Below, in pieces: positions 55,570 to 64,000 of a DNA stretch of 64,000 nt. The first letter of the stretch is position 1; the number at the start of each line of letters is the position of its first letter. The translations under genes and the position numbers were made by a program. This stretch comes from Bacillus sonorensis NBRC 101234 = KCTC 13918 (GTDB taxonomy: Bacteria; Bacillota; Bacilli; Bacillales; Bacillaceae). The stretch lies in contig NZ_BCVZ01000011.1 of assembly GCF_001592005.1 (NCBI RefSeq), positions 62,001-126,000 of the forward strand, in the 5' to 3' direction. The notes beneath the pieces are model-generated. The model was given only the letters and a program-made list of their open reading frames with translations, did not search any database and was not told where the DNA came from.

Positions 55570-56548
55570 ATTTTTTCTTTCTCAGCTCTTTTCGTTCCCA
55601 TGCTTTCAGATGAGGATACGGATCGAACGACCACTCGGTTCTTCCGTTGTCCTTGTACATCCCGTAGTGGAGATGGGGAGGGAATTTTCCGGATGTGCCC
55701 GGGGGCCCGTAGCCGGTGTTTCCGACAGAGCCGATCACCTGTCCGGGCTCGACGATCTGGCCGACCTTTAATCCCTTGCTGAACCCGTTCAGATGGGCGA
55801 AATAGTGATACGTATTATGGATATCCCTGATGCCGATTCTCCATCCGCCAAAGCGGTTCCAGCCTTTCATTTCAATGATTCCGTAGCATGTCGAACGAAC
55901 CGGAAGGCCGTGGTGGGCGAACAGGTCGGTTCCTTCATGGATGCGCCTTCCCCCGAATCCGCGTGCATCTCCCCATGTGCTTCTATAGCTGTAATCCGAT
56001 CTGACAGGGAGGGGAAAAGCGTGCTGGCCTAAATCGATGTGTCCGTATTTTTGAAAAAGCTTGATAAATCCTGAAATAATGCCGACTGACTGATCCCTTT
56101 CATAAAATTCCCACAGGCCGATGCGGATGTTGGCAAGATCTTTTCCATATGTCATCAAATATTGGCCGAACGTATACAGGACATCTTCATCATTATCGGA
56201 TTCCGCCCGTCCGTCTCCGTTGCCATCCATTCCAATCCCGTCAAATACCTTGATGCTGAGAGGGGATGTATCATTCGGGTTTGGGTTCTCAGGCCCGCTC
56301 CATATGTCTTGGGGAATAAAGATCCCTGTATACCCCTTTTTTTTCGGCAGATCTTTGCGGTTTTTACGGATATTGATTTCATATTGGTCAACAGCCGCGA
56401 AAACGTACCACGGAATTTGGGTGGCAGCTTCCGTCTTATGATAAAGCGCCATTCTTTCTTTAAGTTCTGATGCTTTCTTTTCCTTCCCGAAGGCGCACGG
56501 CTGAAACATGGCTAAAAGGAGGATGAGAACGGATAATACAACCTTCAC
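55568..56548 (-). CDS. lytH: LytH: sporulation L-Ala-D-Glu peptidase (M23)
   Basis: This 326-residue secreted peptidase trims stem peptides to single L-Ala during spore cortex formation. It has a signal peptide (VVLSVLILLLAMFQPCAFG) from a GTG start. The C-terminal M23 domain holds the zinc ligands in RRIHEGTDLFAHHG and FPPHLHYGMYKD. The N-terminal half contains VFAAVDQYEINIRKNRKD, shared by the LytH group. It is expected to be sigma-K dependent as in B. subtilis. Confidence 0.9.
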   Translation of the reverse strand: MKVVLSVLILLLAMFQPCAFGKEKKASELKERMALYHKTEAATQIPWYVFAAVDQYEINIRKNRKDLPKKKGYTGIFIPQDIWSGPENPNPNDTSPLSIKVFDGIGMDGNGDGRAESDNDEDVLYTFGQYLMTYGKDLANIRIGLWEFYERDQSVGIISGFIKLFQKYGHIDLGQHAFPLPVRSDYSYRSTWGDARGFGGRRIHEGTDLFAHHGLPVRSTCYGIIEMKGWNRFGGWRIGIRDIHNTYHYFAHLNGFSKGLKVGQIVEPGQVIGSVGNTGYGPPGTSGKFPPHLHYGMYKDNGRTEWSFDPYPHLKAWERKELRKKK

Positions 56549-56797
56549 AGTGTCCTAGGCTCCTTTCCATTTGAATACGTATAGTGTGTGACAAACGGAA
56601 GAAACGATAATTAGAAAATGTTGTTAATTCGAGCTTGGTAAATCAATCTCTTGTTCACAAATCTGTACTATGTTAAAGTGACTAAAGACAAGTATTTAAG
56701 TTTTTTAAGCGGTTCCAGAAGGCAGGGACGCATCCATCGTTATGTCAGAATTTTCGTAGCAAAACTTGATTACTATCCACGAGTGGAGTTGATGGAA

Positions 56798-57694
56798 TTG
56801 GCAAAGAAAGACGAGCACCTTAGAAAGCCCGAATGGCTGAAAATAAAGCTGAATACGAATGAAAACTATACGGGCCTGAAAAAACTCATGAGAGAGAATA
56901 ACCTGCATACGGTTTGTGAAGAGGCAAAATGCCCGAACATTCACGAGTGCTGGGCCGTCAGACGGACTGCAACTTTTATGATTCTCGGATCTGTCTGCAC
57001 GAGAGCCTGCCGCTTTTGTGCGGTCAAAACCGGACTGCCGACCGAGCTTGATTTAAACGAACCGGAACGCGTGGCGGATTCCGTCAGCATCATGAATTTG
57101 AAGCATGCGGTCATCACAGCCGTCGCCAGGGATGATTTGAAAGACGGAGGAGCCGGCGTTTTCGCCGAAACTGTGCGTGCCGTCAGAAGAAAGAGCCCGT
57201 TTACGACCATTGAAGTGCTTCCTTCCGATATGGGCGGGGACTACGACAATTTAAAAACGCTGATGGATACACGGCCGGACATTTTGAACCACAACATTGA
57301 GACGGTCCGGAGGCTGACGCCGAGAGTCCGTGCAAGAGCTACATATGACCGTTCTTTAGAATTTTTGCGCCGCGCCAAAGAAATGCAGCCTGATATTCCG
57401 ACGAAATCGAGCATCATGGTCGGCCTTGGCGAAACAAAAGAAGAAATCATTGAAACAATGGATGACCTTCTGGCCAACAACGTCGACATTATGGCCATCG
57501 GCCAATACCTGCAGCCGTCTAAAAAGCATCTGAAAGTACAGAAGTACTACCATCCTGATGAGTTTGCCGAGCTGAAACAAATCGCTATGGAAAAAGGCTT
57601 CAGCCACTGTGAAGCAGGACCTCTCGTCCGGTCTTCATACCATGCCGATGAACAGGTGAACGAAGCATCCAAAAAGCGGCAGGCCCAAGCATAA
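56798..57694 (+). CDS. lipA: LipA: lipoyl synthase
   Basis: This 298-residue radical-SAM enzyme inserts two sulfurs into octanoylated GcvH and 2-oxoacid dehydrogenases. The auxiliary cluster motif is [12 protein letters not shown] and the radical-SAM motif is [14 protein letters not shown] near the end holds the conserved Ser. TTG at 56798 is chosen because the protein then begins [13 protein letters not shown] and has the B. subtilis length; GTGGAG lies nine bases before it. An ATG at 56792 is too close to that site. Confidence 0.95.
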   Translation: MAKKDEHLRKPEWLKIKLNTNENYTGLKKLMRENNLHTVCEEAKCPNIHECWAVRRTATFMILGSVCTRACRFCAVKTGLPTELDLNEPERVADSVSIMNLKHAVITAVARDDLKDGGAGVFAETVRAVRRKSPFTTIEVLPSDMGGDYDNLKTLMDTRPDILNHNIETVRRLTPRVRARATYDRSLEFLRRAKEMQPDIPTKSSIMVGLGETKEEIIETMDDLLANNVDIMAIGQYLQPSKKHLKVQKYYHPDEFAELKQIAMEKGFSHCEAGPLVRSSYHADEQVNEASKKRQAQA

Positions 57695-57730
57695 GCGGGT
57701 CTCTGTGCCTTCTATCCGCGGGCAAAATGA

Positions 57731-57758
57731 AAACGCCAGACATTCTGGCGTTTTTTTA
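57731..57758. terminator. Terminator between lipA and yutC
   Basis: AAACGCCAGA pairs with TCTGGCGTTT over a three-base loop, with flanking A and T runs, so it can serve both converging genes. Confidence 0.88.
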
Positions 57759-57760
57759 TT

Positions 57761-58384
57761 TTAGGATTCGGTGGTTTTACCTTTTCCATCAAGATCCCCG
57801 CGCTCATCTTTATCCTTAGTAGCGCTCCCCTGCGGCGATTTTTTCATTTCCTCAATCGTATCTGCCATCAGCTGATCGATGTTTCTTGAATTTGAGCCGA
57901 GCGAGCTGAAGTTTGCGACAGACTGCATCAAATTCGGATTATCCGAGACATAGATGTGATAGTATCTCGGAACGACGGAGGCGGCCGTTTTTTTCACCTG
58001 ATCAGCGGTTTCCTCCCGCTGTTTGGAACCGGTTCTATACACGACCAGCGCTTCTTCGTCTGTCACCAGCGCCGAGGCATCTTGAATATTGGGAAGCTGA
58101 ACCGTTAAACTAGATATAATATGGGCCATTTCTTCCCGATTGATTTTTGGGGCTTGCATTTGATCTTTGTTTTTTACAGGGGTTGCCTGATGGCGCGCAT
58201 ATCCGAATCTGCCTTTTCGATCATCGTTTCTGAAGTTTTGGTTGTATTGGCGGTTCCGGTCCGCGATGTGAACGGTATTTCCGTCTTCATCATAAATGTC
58301 GTTTTTTTCAGTATCGTTTAGAGCCGTCTGGCATCCGGCAAGCGGAACCAGCAGCAAACCGGTTAAAAGTAATTTTTTATTCAT
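57761..58384 (-). CDS. yutC: YutC: YhcN/YlaJ-family sporulation lipoprotein
   Basis: This 207-residue lipoprotein has a signal peptide with the lipobox LVPLAGCQTA. The YhcN/YlaJ domain shows MAHIISSLTVQLPNIQDASALVTDEEALVVYRTGS and VPRYYHIYVSDNPNLMQSVANF. Members sit in the spore membranes and coat of Bacillus. It converges with lipA over a shared terminator. Confidence 0.85.
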   Translation of the reverse strand: MNKKLLLTGLLLVPLAGCQTALNDTEKNDIYDEDGNTVHIADRNRQYNQNFRNDDRKGRFGYARHQATPVKNKDQMQAPKINREEMAHIISSLTVQLPNIQDASALVTDEEALVVYRTGSKQREETADQVKKTAASVVPRYYHIYVSDNPNLMQSVANFSSLGSNSRNIDQLMADTIEEMKKSPQGSATKDKDERGDLDGKGKTTES

Positions 58385-58487
58385 CCTGCATTTCCTCCTT
58401 ATCTATAGCTTTTCCAAAGACGGAGATTTATTCTTAGCAATTGATGGCGGCTGGTGTTTGAATTATCATATAAAAGAGGTGAAAAGT

Positions 58488-58763
58488 ATGATTGTCGTTC
58501 AGAACGCTGCATTTGAAGTCGTCAAAGATGTGAAAAACGGTTTTAATGAAGAAGCGTTTAAAGCAAGATACTCCGATATTTTAAATAAATATGACTATAT
58601 TGTCGGGGACTGGGGGTACAGCCAGCTGAGACTGAAAGGTTTTTTTGATGATCAAAATCAAAAGGCGACCTTTGATACAAAAATCAGCACCCTTGATGAA
58701 TATATCTACGAATACTGCAATTTCGGCTGTGCGTATTTTGTGTTAAAACGTTTGCGAAAATAA
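58488..58763 (+). CDS. yutD: YutD: DUF1027 protein
   Basis: This 91-residue DUF1027 protein starts at the ATG at 58488 behind AAAAGAGGTGAAAAGT. Typical segments are YIVGDWGYSQLRLKGFFDD and YIYEYCNFGCAYFVLKRLRK with a CxxxC pair near the end. The family is conserved in Firmicutes and unstudied. It precedes yutE by 24 bases and yutF follows, so the three are probably one operon. Confidence 0.85.
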   Translation: MIVVQNAAFEVVKDVKNGFNEEAFKARYSDILNKYDYIVGDWGYSQLRLKGFFDDQNQKATFDTKISTLDEYIYEYCNFGCAYFVLKRLRK

Positions 58764-58787
58764 TCGATCATAAAAGGGGATGCCGCT

Positions 58788-59231
58788 ATGTATTTTGTCG
58801 ATCGAAACAAAATTGAACACACGCTGGACTTTCTTGAAGAAGCGTTCCGGCTGTTTCAAACGCAGTCTGAGTGGACGTCTGACATCGAAAAAAAAGCGCT
58901 TGAACGAATCGGCCATACGCTGATCGAATGTGTATTGGATATAGGGAACGATATGATTGACGGCTTCATAATGAGAGATCCGGGAAGCTATGACGACATC
59001 ATGGATATACTGACTGATGAGAAAGTCGTCAGCCAAACAGAAGGGGAAAATCTGAAACAGCTGATCGCCTACCGGAAGCCGCTGGTTCAGGACTACCTGA
59101 ATATCAGCCATGAAGAATTGGAACATTTGCTGAATACCCATGCGGAAACGATAGAAGCATTTCCAGCCCGTATCCGCGATTATTTAAACCATGAGCTTGG
59201 TCCCGTATCTGCTTTTAAACCGCAACAATAA
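58788..59231 (+). CDS. yutE: YutE: DUF86 (HepT-like) protein
   Basis: This 147-residue all-helical protein has the DUF86 pattern (ALERIGHTLIECVLDIGNDMI; YDDIMDILTDEKVV; LKQLIAYRKPLVQDYLNI). DUF86 contains HepT toxin nucleases, but no MntA-type antitoxin gene lies beside it, and its place between yutD and yutF is conserved. A housekeeping role is therefore more likely than toxicity. AAAAGGGGATG precedes the ATG. Confidence 0.8.
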   Translation: MYFVDRNKIEHTLDFLEEAFRLFQTQSEWTSDIEKKALERIGHTLIECVLDIGNDMIDGFIMRDPGSYDDIMDILTDEKVVSQTEGENLKQLIAYRKPLVQDYLNISHEELEHLLNTHAETIEAFPARIRDYLNHELGPVSAFKPQQ

Positions 59232-59246
59232 ACTGGAGTGTAAAAC

Positions 59247-60017
59247 ATGAAAACATACAAAGGATATTTAATCGACTTAGACGGAACAATGTACAAAGGA
59301 ACGGAAAAAATCGAAGAAGCCTGTGAATTCGTAAGAAAACTGAAAGACCGGGGGATTCCATATTTATTTGTGACGAACAACTCTTCGCGTACTCCGAAAC
59401 AAGTGGCTGACAAGCTTGTATCTTTTGACATCCCGGCAACGGAAGAGCAAGTATTTACAACAAGCATGGCGACGGCGAACTTCATCGCCGAGAAAAAACC
59501 GGACGCTTCCGTGTACGTGATCGGAGAAGAAGGAATCCGCCAGGCCATTGAAGAAAAAGGCTTAACATTCGGCGGTGAAAACGCCGATTTTGTCGTCGTC
59601 GGCATCGACCGCGGCATTACATATGAAAAGCTTGCCGTCGGCTGCCTTGCGATTCGGAATGGAGCGACATTTATTTCTACAAACGGCGATATTGCGATTC
59701 CTACTGAAAGAGGGCTTTTGCCGGGGAACGGTTCATTGACTTCGGTATTAACCGTGTCCACAAAAACAGAGCCGATTTTTATCGGAAAGCCCGAACCGAT
59801 TATTATGGAGCAGGCGATGAAGGTAATCGGAACCGATATCAGCGAGACGCTGATGGTGGGAGACAACTATGACACCGATATTATGGCCGGCATGAATGCC
59901 GGAATGGATACGCTCCTTGTCCACACTGGAGTAACCAAAAAAGAACACCTTGAGGCTTATGCGGAAAAGCCGACACATGTGATTGATTCACTGACGGAAT
60001 GGATGGACCGCATATAA
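59247..60017 (+). CDS. yutF: YutF: HAD-family phosphatase (NagD-like)
   Basis: This 256-residue HAD phosphatase of the NagD group has motif I LIDLDGTMYKGTE with the nucleophilic Asp, motif II FVTNNSS, the substrate-cap region in the middle, and motif IV MVGDNYDTDIMAG. It probably removes phosphate from nucleotides or sugar phosphates. It follows yutE by 15 bases and ends at a strong terminator shared with yutG. Confidence 0.9.
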   Translation: MKTYKGYLIDLDGTMYKGTEKIEEACEFVRKLKDRGIPYLFVTNNSSRTPKQVADKLVSFDIPATEEQVFTTSMATANFIAEKKPDASVYVIGEEGIRQAIEEKGLTFGGENADFVVVGIDRGITYEKLAVGCLAIRNGATFISTNGDIAIPTERGLLPGNGSLTSVLTVSTKTEPIFIGKPEPIIMEQAMKVIGTDISETLMVGDNYDTDIMAGMNAGMDTLLVHTGVTKKEHLEAYAEKPTHVIDSLTEWMDRI

Positions 60018-60020
60018 ACA

Positions 60021-60056
60021 AAAAAACACTTGCCTTTGAAACGGCAAGTGTTTTTT
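60021..60056. terminator. Terminator between yutF and yutG
   Basis: AAAACACTTGCC pairs perfectly with GGCAAGTGTTTT and is flanked by A and T runs for both directions. Confidence 0.88.
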
Positions 60057-60061
60057 CGGCT

Positions 60062-60562
60062 TTATTCGGCATCTCTTGCCCGGTGCGCCAGCCTGCTTGA
60101 AGCGGCTGCCGCGATGGCGCCGACGATATCATCCAAAAACGTGTGGCATTCACCGGTTGATTTATCGTTTAAACGGCCAAGCACACCGGGCTTGATTTTA
60201 TCAATATATCCATAATTAGTATAACCGATCGACCCATAAAGGTTGATGATCGAAAAAGATAAAATCTCATCTACGCCATAAAGGCTTTCATCTGTCTCAA
60301 TTAAGGACTGCAGAGGCTGCAACAGCTTTTTCTGCTCTCCTAGCATATCCAATTGGATGCCTGTCAGCACGGCATTTTGGACTTCGCGTTTTTTCAAGAC
60401 GCGGTTGACGTTTTCTTCACATTCTTCTTTTGTAATGTTTGGATGATAGTTCTTCTGCAGAAGGTAGACAAGGTCCGCAATTTCAGAAATTTTGACCCCG
60501 CGTTTTTCCAGCCACTCTTTTGCTGCTGTTTCAATTTGATGCATGCTGTTGTTTTCCGGCAT
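60062..60562 (-). CDS. yutG: YutG: PgpA-like phosphatase family protein
   Basis: This 166-residue protein of the PgpA-like family has Asp-rich helices (DEILSFSIINLYGSIGYTNYGYIDKIKPG; CHTFLDDIVGAIAAAASSRLAHRARD) typical of soluble phosphatidylglycerophosphatase A relatives. The ATG at 60562 follows ATTGGGTGAAAAA; a reading from 60598 has no ribosome site. It is convergent with yutF and divergent from yutH. Lipid phosphatase activity is inferred from the family. Confidence 0.8.
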   Translation of the reverse strand: MPENNSMHQIETAAKEWLEKRGVKISEIADLVYLLQKNYHPNITKEECEENVNRVLKKREVQNAVLTGIQLDMLGEQKKLLQPLQSLIETDESLYGVDEILSFSIINLYGSIGYTNYGYIDKIKPGVLGRLNDKSTGECHTFLDDIVGAIAAAASSRLAHRARDAE

Positions 60563-60713
60563 TTTTTCACCCAATCTTTTTTTACTTAGTGTATACAAAC
60601 GCCCCTAAAAACGTAACATTTTGAGGGCGCTTTTTCTCTGCTCCATTCATAAATGGATTCCTGCTCGACTACGATGTGTAGAAGGCCATTTTCAGAAATG
60701 AAGGTGATGTACG

Positions 60714-61718
60714 GTGAAGGATTTGATAAAAGAAAAATTCGGGATCCATATTCGCGAGCTATCGCCATATCTCTCATACCAAACCTTTCAAACCCCAAAC
60801 TCCATGTTTTTAATCATTCCGGTTTCCCATTTCAGCGAATCTGAACTGGAGGAGCTTTATTACATGAGTCAGTATTTGCAAGAACAGCGCGACCCATACG
60901 TTCCCGCCTTTTTATTCACCAAGGACGGGGACTTGACCTTTGAAGAAAACGGCGCCGCCTATGTGCTGCTTCAGGCGGCGCCCCGCTTTACAAACAGGTC
61001 TGTTCCCTTCGGCGCGGAGCTTGCGGAATTTCATCAAAAAGGGAGGGGGTACCCGTATGAAGTAAAAGAAACGACAAGAATCGGCCAATGGAAAGAACTA
61101 TGGGGAAAACGTCTTGATCAGCTGGAGCAGTTTTGGATTCAAAAATCCCAGTCCCCGCAATTGCAGCCTTTTGAAAAACGGTTTATCGAATCGTTTCCTT
61201 ATTATCTCGGATTAACGGAAAACGCCATTCAGTATCTGGCTGATACGGAATTGGATGACCAGCCGCAATCGGTGGATTCCGGAACGATATGCCAGCAGCG
61301 CCTGACTTGTGAGACATGGAAGCAGGAGCCCCTGATCAAGGTACCAGTCGAATGGGTTTTAGATCATGCGGCGCGCGATCTTGCGGAATACGCCAGAAGC
61401 GCGTTTCAGCAAAAACAAGATGTTGATGAGGTTGCGCTATTTCTTCAGCAATATGAACAAGTCAGCCCCCTGTCTTCATTTTCCAAGCGCTTGATGTACA
61501 GCAGGCTGCTATTTCCGCTTCACTATTTTGAAACGGTTGAAGGCTACTACATCTCTCCGGAATCAGAGCAGCATGTTTATGAAAACAAGCTTGACCATAT
61601 CCTTTCCCAGGCTTCGGCGTATGAACGGTTTCTCAGCGGATTTCAGGAGATGGCAGCCATGAGATCCGGAGGAAATGTCAGCATGCCGCCCGTCAATTGG
61701 CTGAAAAGGACGCCTTGA
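60714..61718 (+). CDS. yutH: YutH: spore coat-associated CotS-like protein
   Basis: This 334-residue protein of the CotS/YutH group starts at GTG after GAAGGTGATGTAC. It resembles a degenerate aminoglycoside/choline kinase fold: LEENGAAYVLLQAAPR-like beginning, ELAEFHQKGRGYPYEVKETTRIGQWKELW and a helical C-terminus, without a clear catalytic HGD loop. B. subtilis YutH is a spore coat protein. An independent unit before the dehydrogenase and hom genes. Confidence 0.82.
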   Translation: MKDLIKEKFGIHIRELSPYLSYQTFQTPNSMFLIIPVSHFSESELEELYYMSQYLQEQRDPYVPAFLFTKDGDLTFEENGAAYVLLQAAPRFTNRSVPFGAELAEFHQKGRGYPYEVKETTRIGQWKELWGKRLDQLEQFWIQKSQSPQLQPFEKRFIESFPYYLGLTENAIQYLADTELDDQPQSVDSGTICQQRLTCETWKQEPLIKVPVEWVLDHAARDLAEYARSAFQQKQDVDEVALFLQQYEQVSPLSSFSKRLMYSRLLFPLHYFETVEGYYISPESEQHVYENKLDHILSQASAYERFLSGFQEMAAMRSGGNVSMPPVNWLKRTP

Positions 61719-61815
61719 CGGGCGGGTGTTCTTTTTCATTTCAGTGCGGTCTTAACTTTTGCCGTTTTTTTCGATATGCTTAAGATGAATCAGCCGTGAG
61801 AAAGGACGAGGCATC

Positions 61816-62778
61816 ATGGATAAACCGTTTGTGTATGTGACGAGAAGATTACCGGAAGAACAGCTTTCTTCATTAAAAGAACTGGCCGATATTGAGATGT
61901 GGGAGAAAGAGGATGAACCATGTCCGCGGGACGTCCTGCTTGAAAAAGCAAAAACAGCTGACGGGCTTTTGACAATGCTGTCAGACCGGATTGATGCCGA
62001 GCTTTTGCAAAGAGCGCCGCGTTTACAAGCGGTCGCGAATTTGGCGGTCGGCTTTGACAATATCGATGTGGAGGCCGCAAAAAAACAGGGTGTGATTTGC
62101 TGCAATACGCCTGATGTGTTGACGGAATCCACCGCGGATTTAACCTTTGCATTGCTGCTTGCGGCGGCGAGAAGAATCATCGAAGCCAGCGATTGGATTA
62201 AGCAAGGGAACTGGACCGGCTGGGGGCCGCTTTTATTGGCGGGAGCAGACGTCCATCATAAAACGATCGGCATCGTCGGGATGGGCAGCATCGGACGAGC
62301 CGTGGCCAGGCGGGCAAAAGGGTTCGGCATGAACATTTTGTACCATAACCGGAGCCGAAATCCAGAAGCGGAAATAGAACTTGGAGCTGCTTACACATCG
62401 TTTGATGAACTGCTTGGACAAGCTGACTTCGTTGTATGCCTGACACCGCTGACAGAAGAGACCAAGCACCTGTTTAACCGCTCCGCTTTTCAAAAGATGA
62501 AGCAGAGTGCGGTTTTCATCAATGTCTCTAGAGGACAGGTTGTTGATGAACAGGATCTCTATCACGCGCTTGTTGAAAACGAAATCGCCGGTGCAGGGCT
62601 TGATGTTTTTGCCGAAGAGCCGATTTCAAAGGAGCACCCGCTCGCCAAACTTCCTCAGGTGACGGCGCTTCCTCATATCGGAAGCGCCAGCAGGGAAACG
62701 AGAGAAGCGATGATGAGGCTATGCGCAGAAAATATCGCACTCGTCCTCAGCGGCAAACCGGCAAAAACGGAGATTTAA
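61816..62778 (+). CDS. D-isomer 2-hydroxyacid dehydrogenase (glyoxylate/hydroxypyruvate reductase-like)
   Basis: This 320-residue NAD(P)H-dependent reductase has the Rossmann motif GIVGMGSIGRAVARRAKGFG. Catalytic residues lie in VFINVSRGQVVDEQDL (Arg), a Glu in DVFAEEPISKEHPL, and His in LPHIGSASRETREAM. It most resembles glyoxylate/hydroxypyruvate reductases. The exact substrate is unknown. It lies between yutH and hom, which I remember as adjacent in B. subtilis, so it looks like an insertion in this lineage. Confidence 0.88.
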   Translation: MDKPFVYVTRRLPEEQLSSLKELADIEMWEKEDEPCPRDVLLEKAKTADGLLTMLSDRIDAELLQRAPRLQAVANLAVGFDNIDVEAAKKQGVICCNTPDVLTESTADLTFALLLAAARRIIEASDWIKQGNWTGWGPLLLAGADVHHKTIGIVGMGSIGRAVARRAKGFGMNILYHNRSRNPEAEIELGAAYTSFDELLGQADFVVCLTPLTEETKHLFNRSAFQKMKQSAVFINVSRGQVVDEQDLYHALVENEIAGAGLDVFAEEPISKEHPLAKLPQVTALPHIGSASRETREAMMRLCAENIALVLSGKPAKTEI

Positions 62779-62901
62779 CGCTTCGCTTCCGGCTTTTATA
62801 AGTCCGGAAGATTTTCTCACAAAAATATTTCTGAATATATAGAATCTTAATTTATCAATATCTTAAGCGTTTACAAACATTGATTTTCAGCAATTGTCAC
62901 C

Positions 62902-62930
62902 TTGTCAAAAAAAGAATACCCCATTATAAT
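62902..62930 (+). promoter_or_regulatory. Promoter of hom
   Basis: TTGTCA and TATAAT are 17 bases apart, about 80 bases before the hom start. The region just upstream (62820-62900) is AT-rich and could bind a regulator; a T-box is not visible in the short leader. Confidence 0.8.
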
Positions 62931-63008
62931 GTTTGTAACTTAAATGTCTGCGTTGAGTTTACAAATGTCCTCTTAGAAAGGACGATCAGAAAGAAAGGTG
63001 GAATTGTA

Positions 63009-64000
63009 GTGAAGGCGATACGAGTGGGGCTTCTAGGTTTAGGAACAGTCGGAAGCGGGGTGGTGAAAATCATCCAGGATCATCAAGATAAACTGAAACA
63101 CCAGGTCGGGTGCCCCGTCACCATACAAAAAGTACTTGTTAAAGATAAAGATAAAAAAAGAGATGTCGAGCTTCCTAGAGAAGCGCTGACAACGGAAGCC
63201 TATGACGTGATAGAAGACCCCGAAGTGGATGTCATCATCGAGGTCATCGGAGGAATAGAGCAGACAAGGAGATATTTGCTGGACGCACTCCGGGCAAAAA
63301 AACATGTCGTAACGGCGAATAAAGACCTGATTGCGCTTTACGGGTCAGAGCTTTTAGCCGCTGCCAAAGAGAACGGCTGCGACCTTTATTTTGAAGCGAG
63401 CGTTGCCGGCGGAATCCCGATTTTGCGGTCCTTGGAAGAGGGCCTCGCTTCAGACAGAATCACGAAAATGATGGGAATCGTCAATGGAACGACCAATTTC
63501 ATCCTGACGAAGATGAACAAAGAAAAGGCGCCTTATGAAGAGGTGCTGAAAGAAGCGCAAAGGCTCGGCTTTGCAGAAGCTGATCCGACCGCAGACGTGG
63601 AAGGCCTTGATGCCGCAAGGAAAATGGCAATTTTGGCTCGGCTCGGCTTTTCAATGAATGTCGACCTGGAAGATGTCAAAGTGAAGGGGATTTCCAAAGT
63701 GTCTGATGAAGACATCAATTTCAGCAAGCGGCTTGGCTATACGATGAAGCTGATCGGGATCGCTCAGCGCGATGGGCAAAAAGTCGAAGTCAGCGTTCAG
63801 CCGACATTGCTCCCGGACCATCACCCGCTGTCATCCGTTCATAACGAATTCAATGCGGTTTACGTATACGGAGAAGCCGTCGGGGAAACGATGTTTTACG
63901 GACCGGGTGCCGGCAGCATGCCGACGGCCACCGCCGTTGTATCGGATCTGGTATCTGTCATGAAAAACATGCGTCTCGGCGTGAACGGCAGCAGTTTTGT
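63009..64000 (+). CDS. hom: Hom: homoserine dehydrogenase, cut by the window end
   Basis: The first 330 codons are present, starting at GTG behind AGAAAGGTGG. The enzyme reduces aspartate semialdehyde to homoserine, the branch point to threonine and methionine. Visible parts are the Rossmann motif LGLGTVGSGVVK, TANKDLIALYG, the catalytic-domain segment EASVAGGIPILRSLEEGLASD and NGTTNFILTKM, then AEADPTADVEGLDAARK. The full protein is about 430 residues in Bacillus, so the C-terminal ACT domain lies outside. thrC and thrB are expected next. Confidence 0.95.
   Translation, partial: MKAIRVGLLGLGTVGSGVVKIIQDHQDKLKHQVGCPVTIQKVLVKDKDKKRDVELPREALTTEAYDVIEDPEVDVIIEVIGGIEQTRRYLLDALRAKKHVVTANKDLIALYGSELLAAAKENGCDLYFEASVAGGIPILRSLEEGLASDRITKMMGIVNGTTNFILTKMNKEKAPYEEVLKEAQRLGFAEADPTADVEGLDAARKMAILARLGFSMNVDLEDVKVKGISKVSDEDINFSKRLGYTMKLIGIAQRDGQKVEVSVQPTLLPDHHPLSSVHNEFNAVYVYGEAVGETMFYGPGAGSMPTATAVVSDLVSVMKNMRLGVNGSSF

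Noticed and set aside
58788..59231. Toxin-antitoxin system suggested by the DUF86/HepT-like yutE
   Set aside because: No MntA-like nucleotidyltransferase is adjacent, and yutD-yutE-yutF is a conserved housekeeping order in Bacillus.
62780..63008. T-box riboswitch before hom
   Set aside because: The stretch between promoter and start is only about 70 bases and lacks the T-box sequence and terminator.

Overview
This window is a chromosomal segment of a Gram-positive, endospore-forming Bacillus, most likely of the B. licheniformis / B. paralicheniformis group. The basis is gene content and order, which follow the B. subtilis yus-yur-frl-puc-yun-yut-hom region as I remember it; strong purine-rich ribosome binding sites with frequent TTG and GTG starts; and several sporulation genes. 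No rRNA, tRNA, CRISPR array, prophage or intact transposase was seen. The species call rests on remembered synteny, not on a database search.

Layout. 0-1 kb: three small sporulation-type genes on the minus strand (two CotF-like coat proteins and a YuzL-like protein). 1-6.5 kb: the fatty-acid beta-oxidation operon fadN-fadA-fadE behind a FadR operator. 6.5-9 kb: yusI, gcvH, yusG, yusF, yusE, yusD. 9-12 kb: a SAM (S-box) riboswitch followed by the methionine ABC importer metNPQ. 12-14 kb: yurZ, a small ORF with no standard start codon, and a czcD-like metal exporter behind an ArsR-type operator. 14-19.2 kb: the Fe-S cluster assembly operon sufCDSUB. 19.4-23.5 kb: accessory genes (TetR plus membrane protein, two GNAT acetyltransferases, an M20 peptidase). 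23.5-24.05 kb: a decayed AbgT-family transporter. 24.2-26.9 kb: an AT-rich island with a complete but transporter-less lasso-peptide cluster in the order precursor, B2 protease, C cyclase, B1/RRE. 27.6-29.7 kb: a frameshifted DMT permease and yurR. 29.9-37 kb: fructosamine (Amadori product) uptake and degradation, frlB-O-N-M-D, with the regulator frlR and ATPase frlP. 37-42.6 kb: a small frameshifted ORF, RNase bsn, a TrpD2-like protein, a YfcC-type carrier and an MFS exporter. 42.7-48 kb: purine/ureide catabolism pucR / pucF-pucG / pucH, where pucH is destroyed by a frameshift, a deletion and a local inversion. 48-49.3 kb: a divergent TetR/membrane-protein pair with a perfect 18-bp inverted repeat. 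49.4-64 kb: the conserved yun-lip-yut block, an inserted SNF symporter with its 35-residue partner, a 2-hydroxyacid dehydrogenase, and the first 330 codons of hom, cut by the window end.

How the genes work together. The backbone is central metabolism (lipid beta-oxidation, one-carbon and lipoate metabolism, methionine import, Fe-S assembly, threonine synthesis) mixed with scavenging pathways suited to decaying plant matter: Amadori products (frl), ureides (puc) and extracellular RNA (bsn). The accessory interest lies at 22-28 kb, where an M20 peptidase and transporter remnant adjoin the lasso-peptide island. The predicted lasso precursor has a 23-residue leader that fits the recognition motif and a 16-residue core with Gly1 and Asp8 placed for an 8-residue macrolactam ring. 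No export or immunity gene lies beside it.

Three reading-frame breaks (27.80, 37.25 and 47.12 kb) can each be repaired by removing one base from a short homopolymer run. They may be real decay or assembly errors, so the raw reads should be checked before those genes are called dead. pucH is broken either way.
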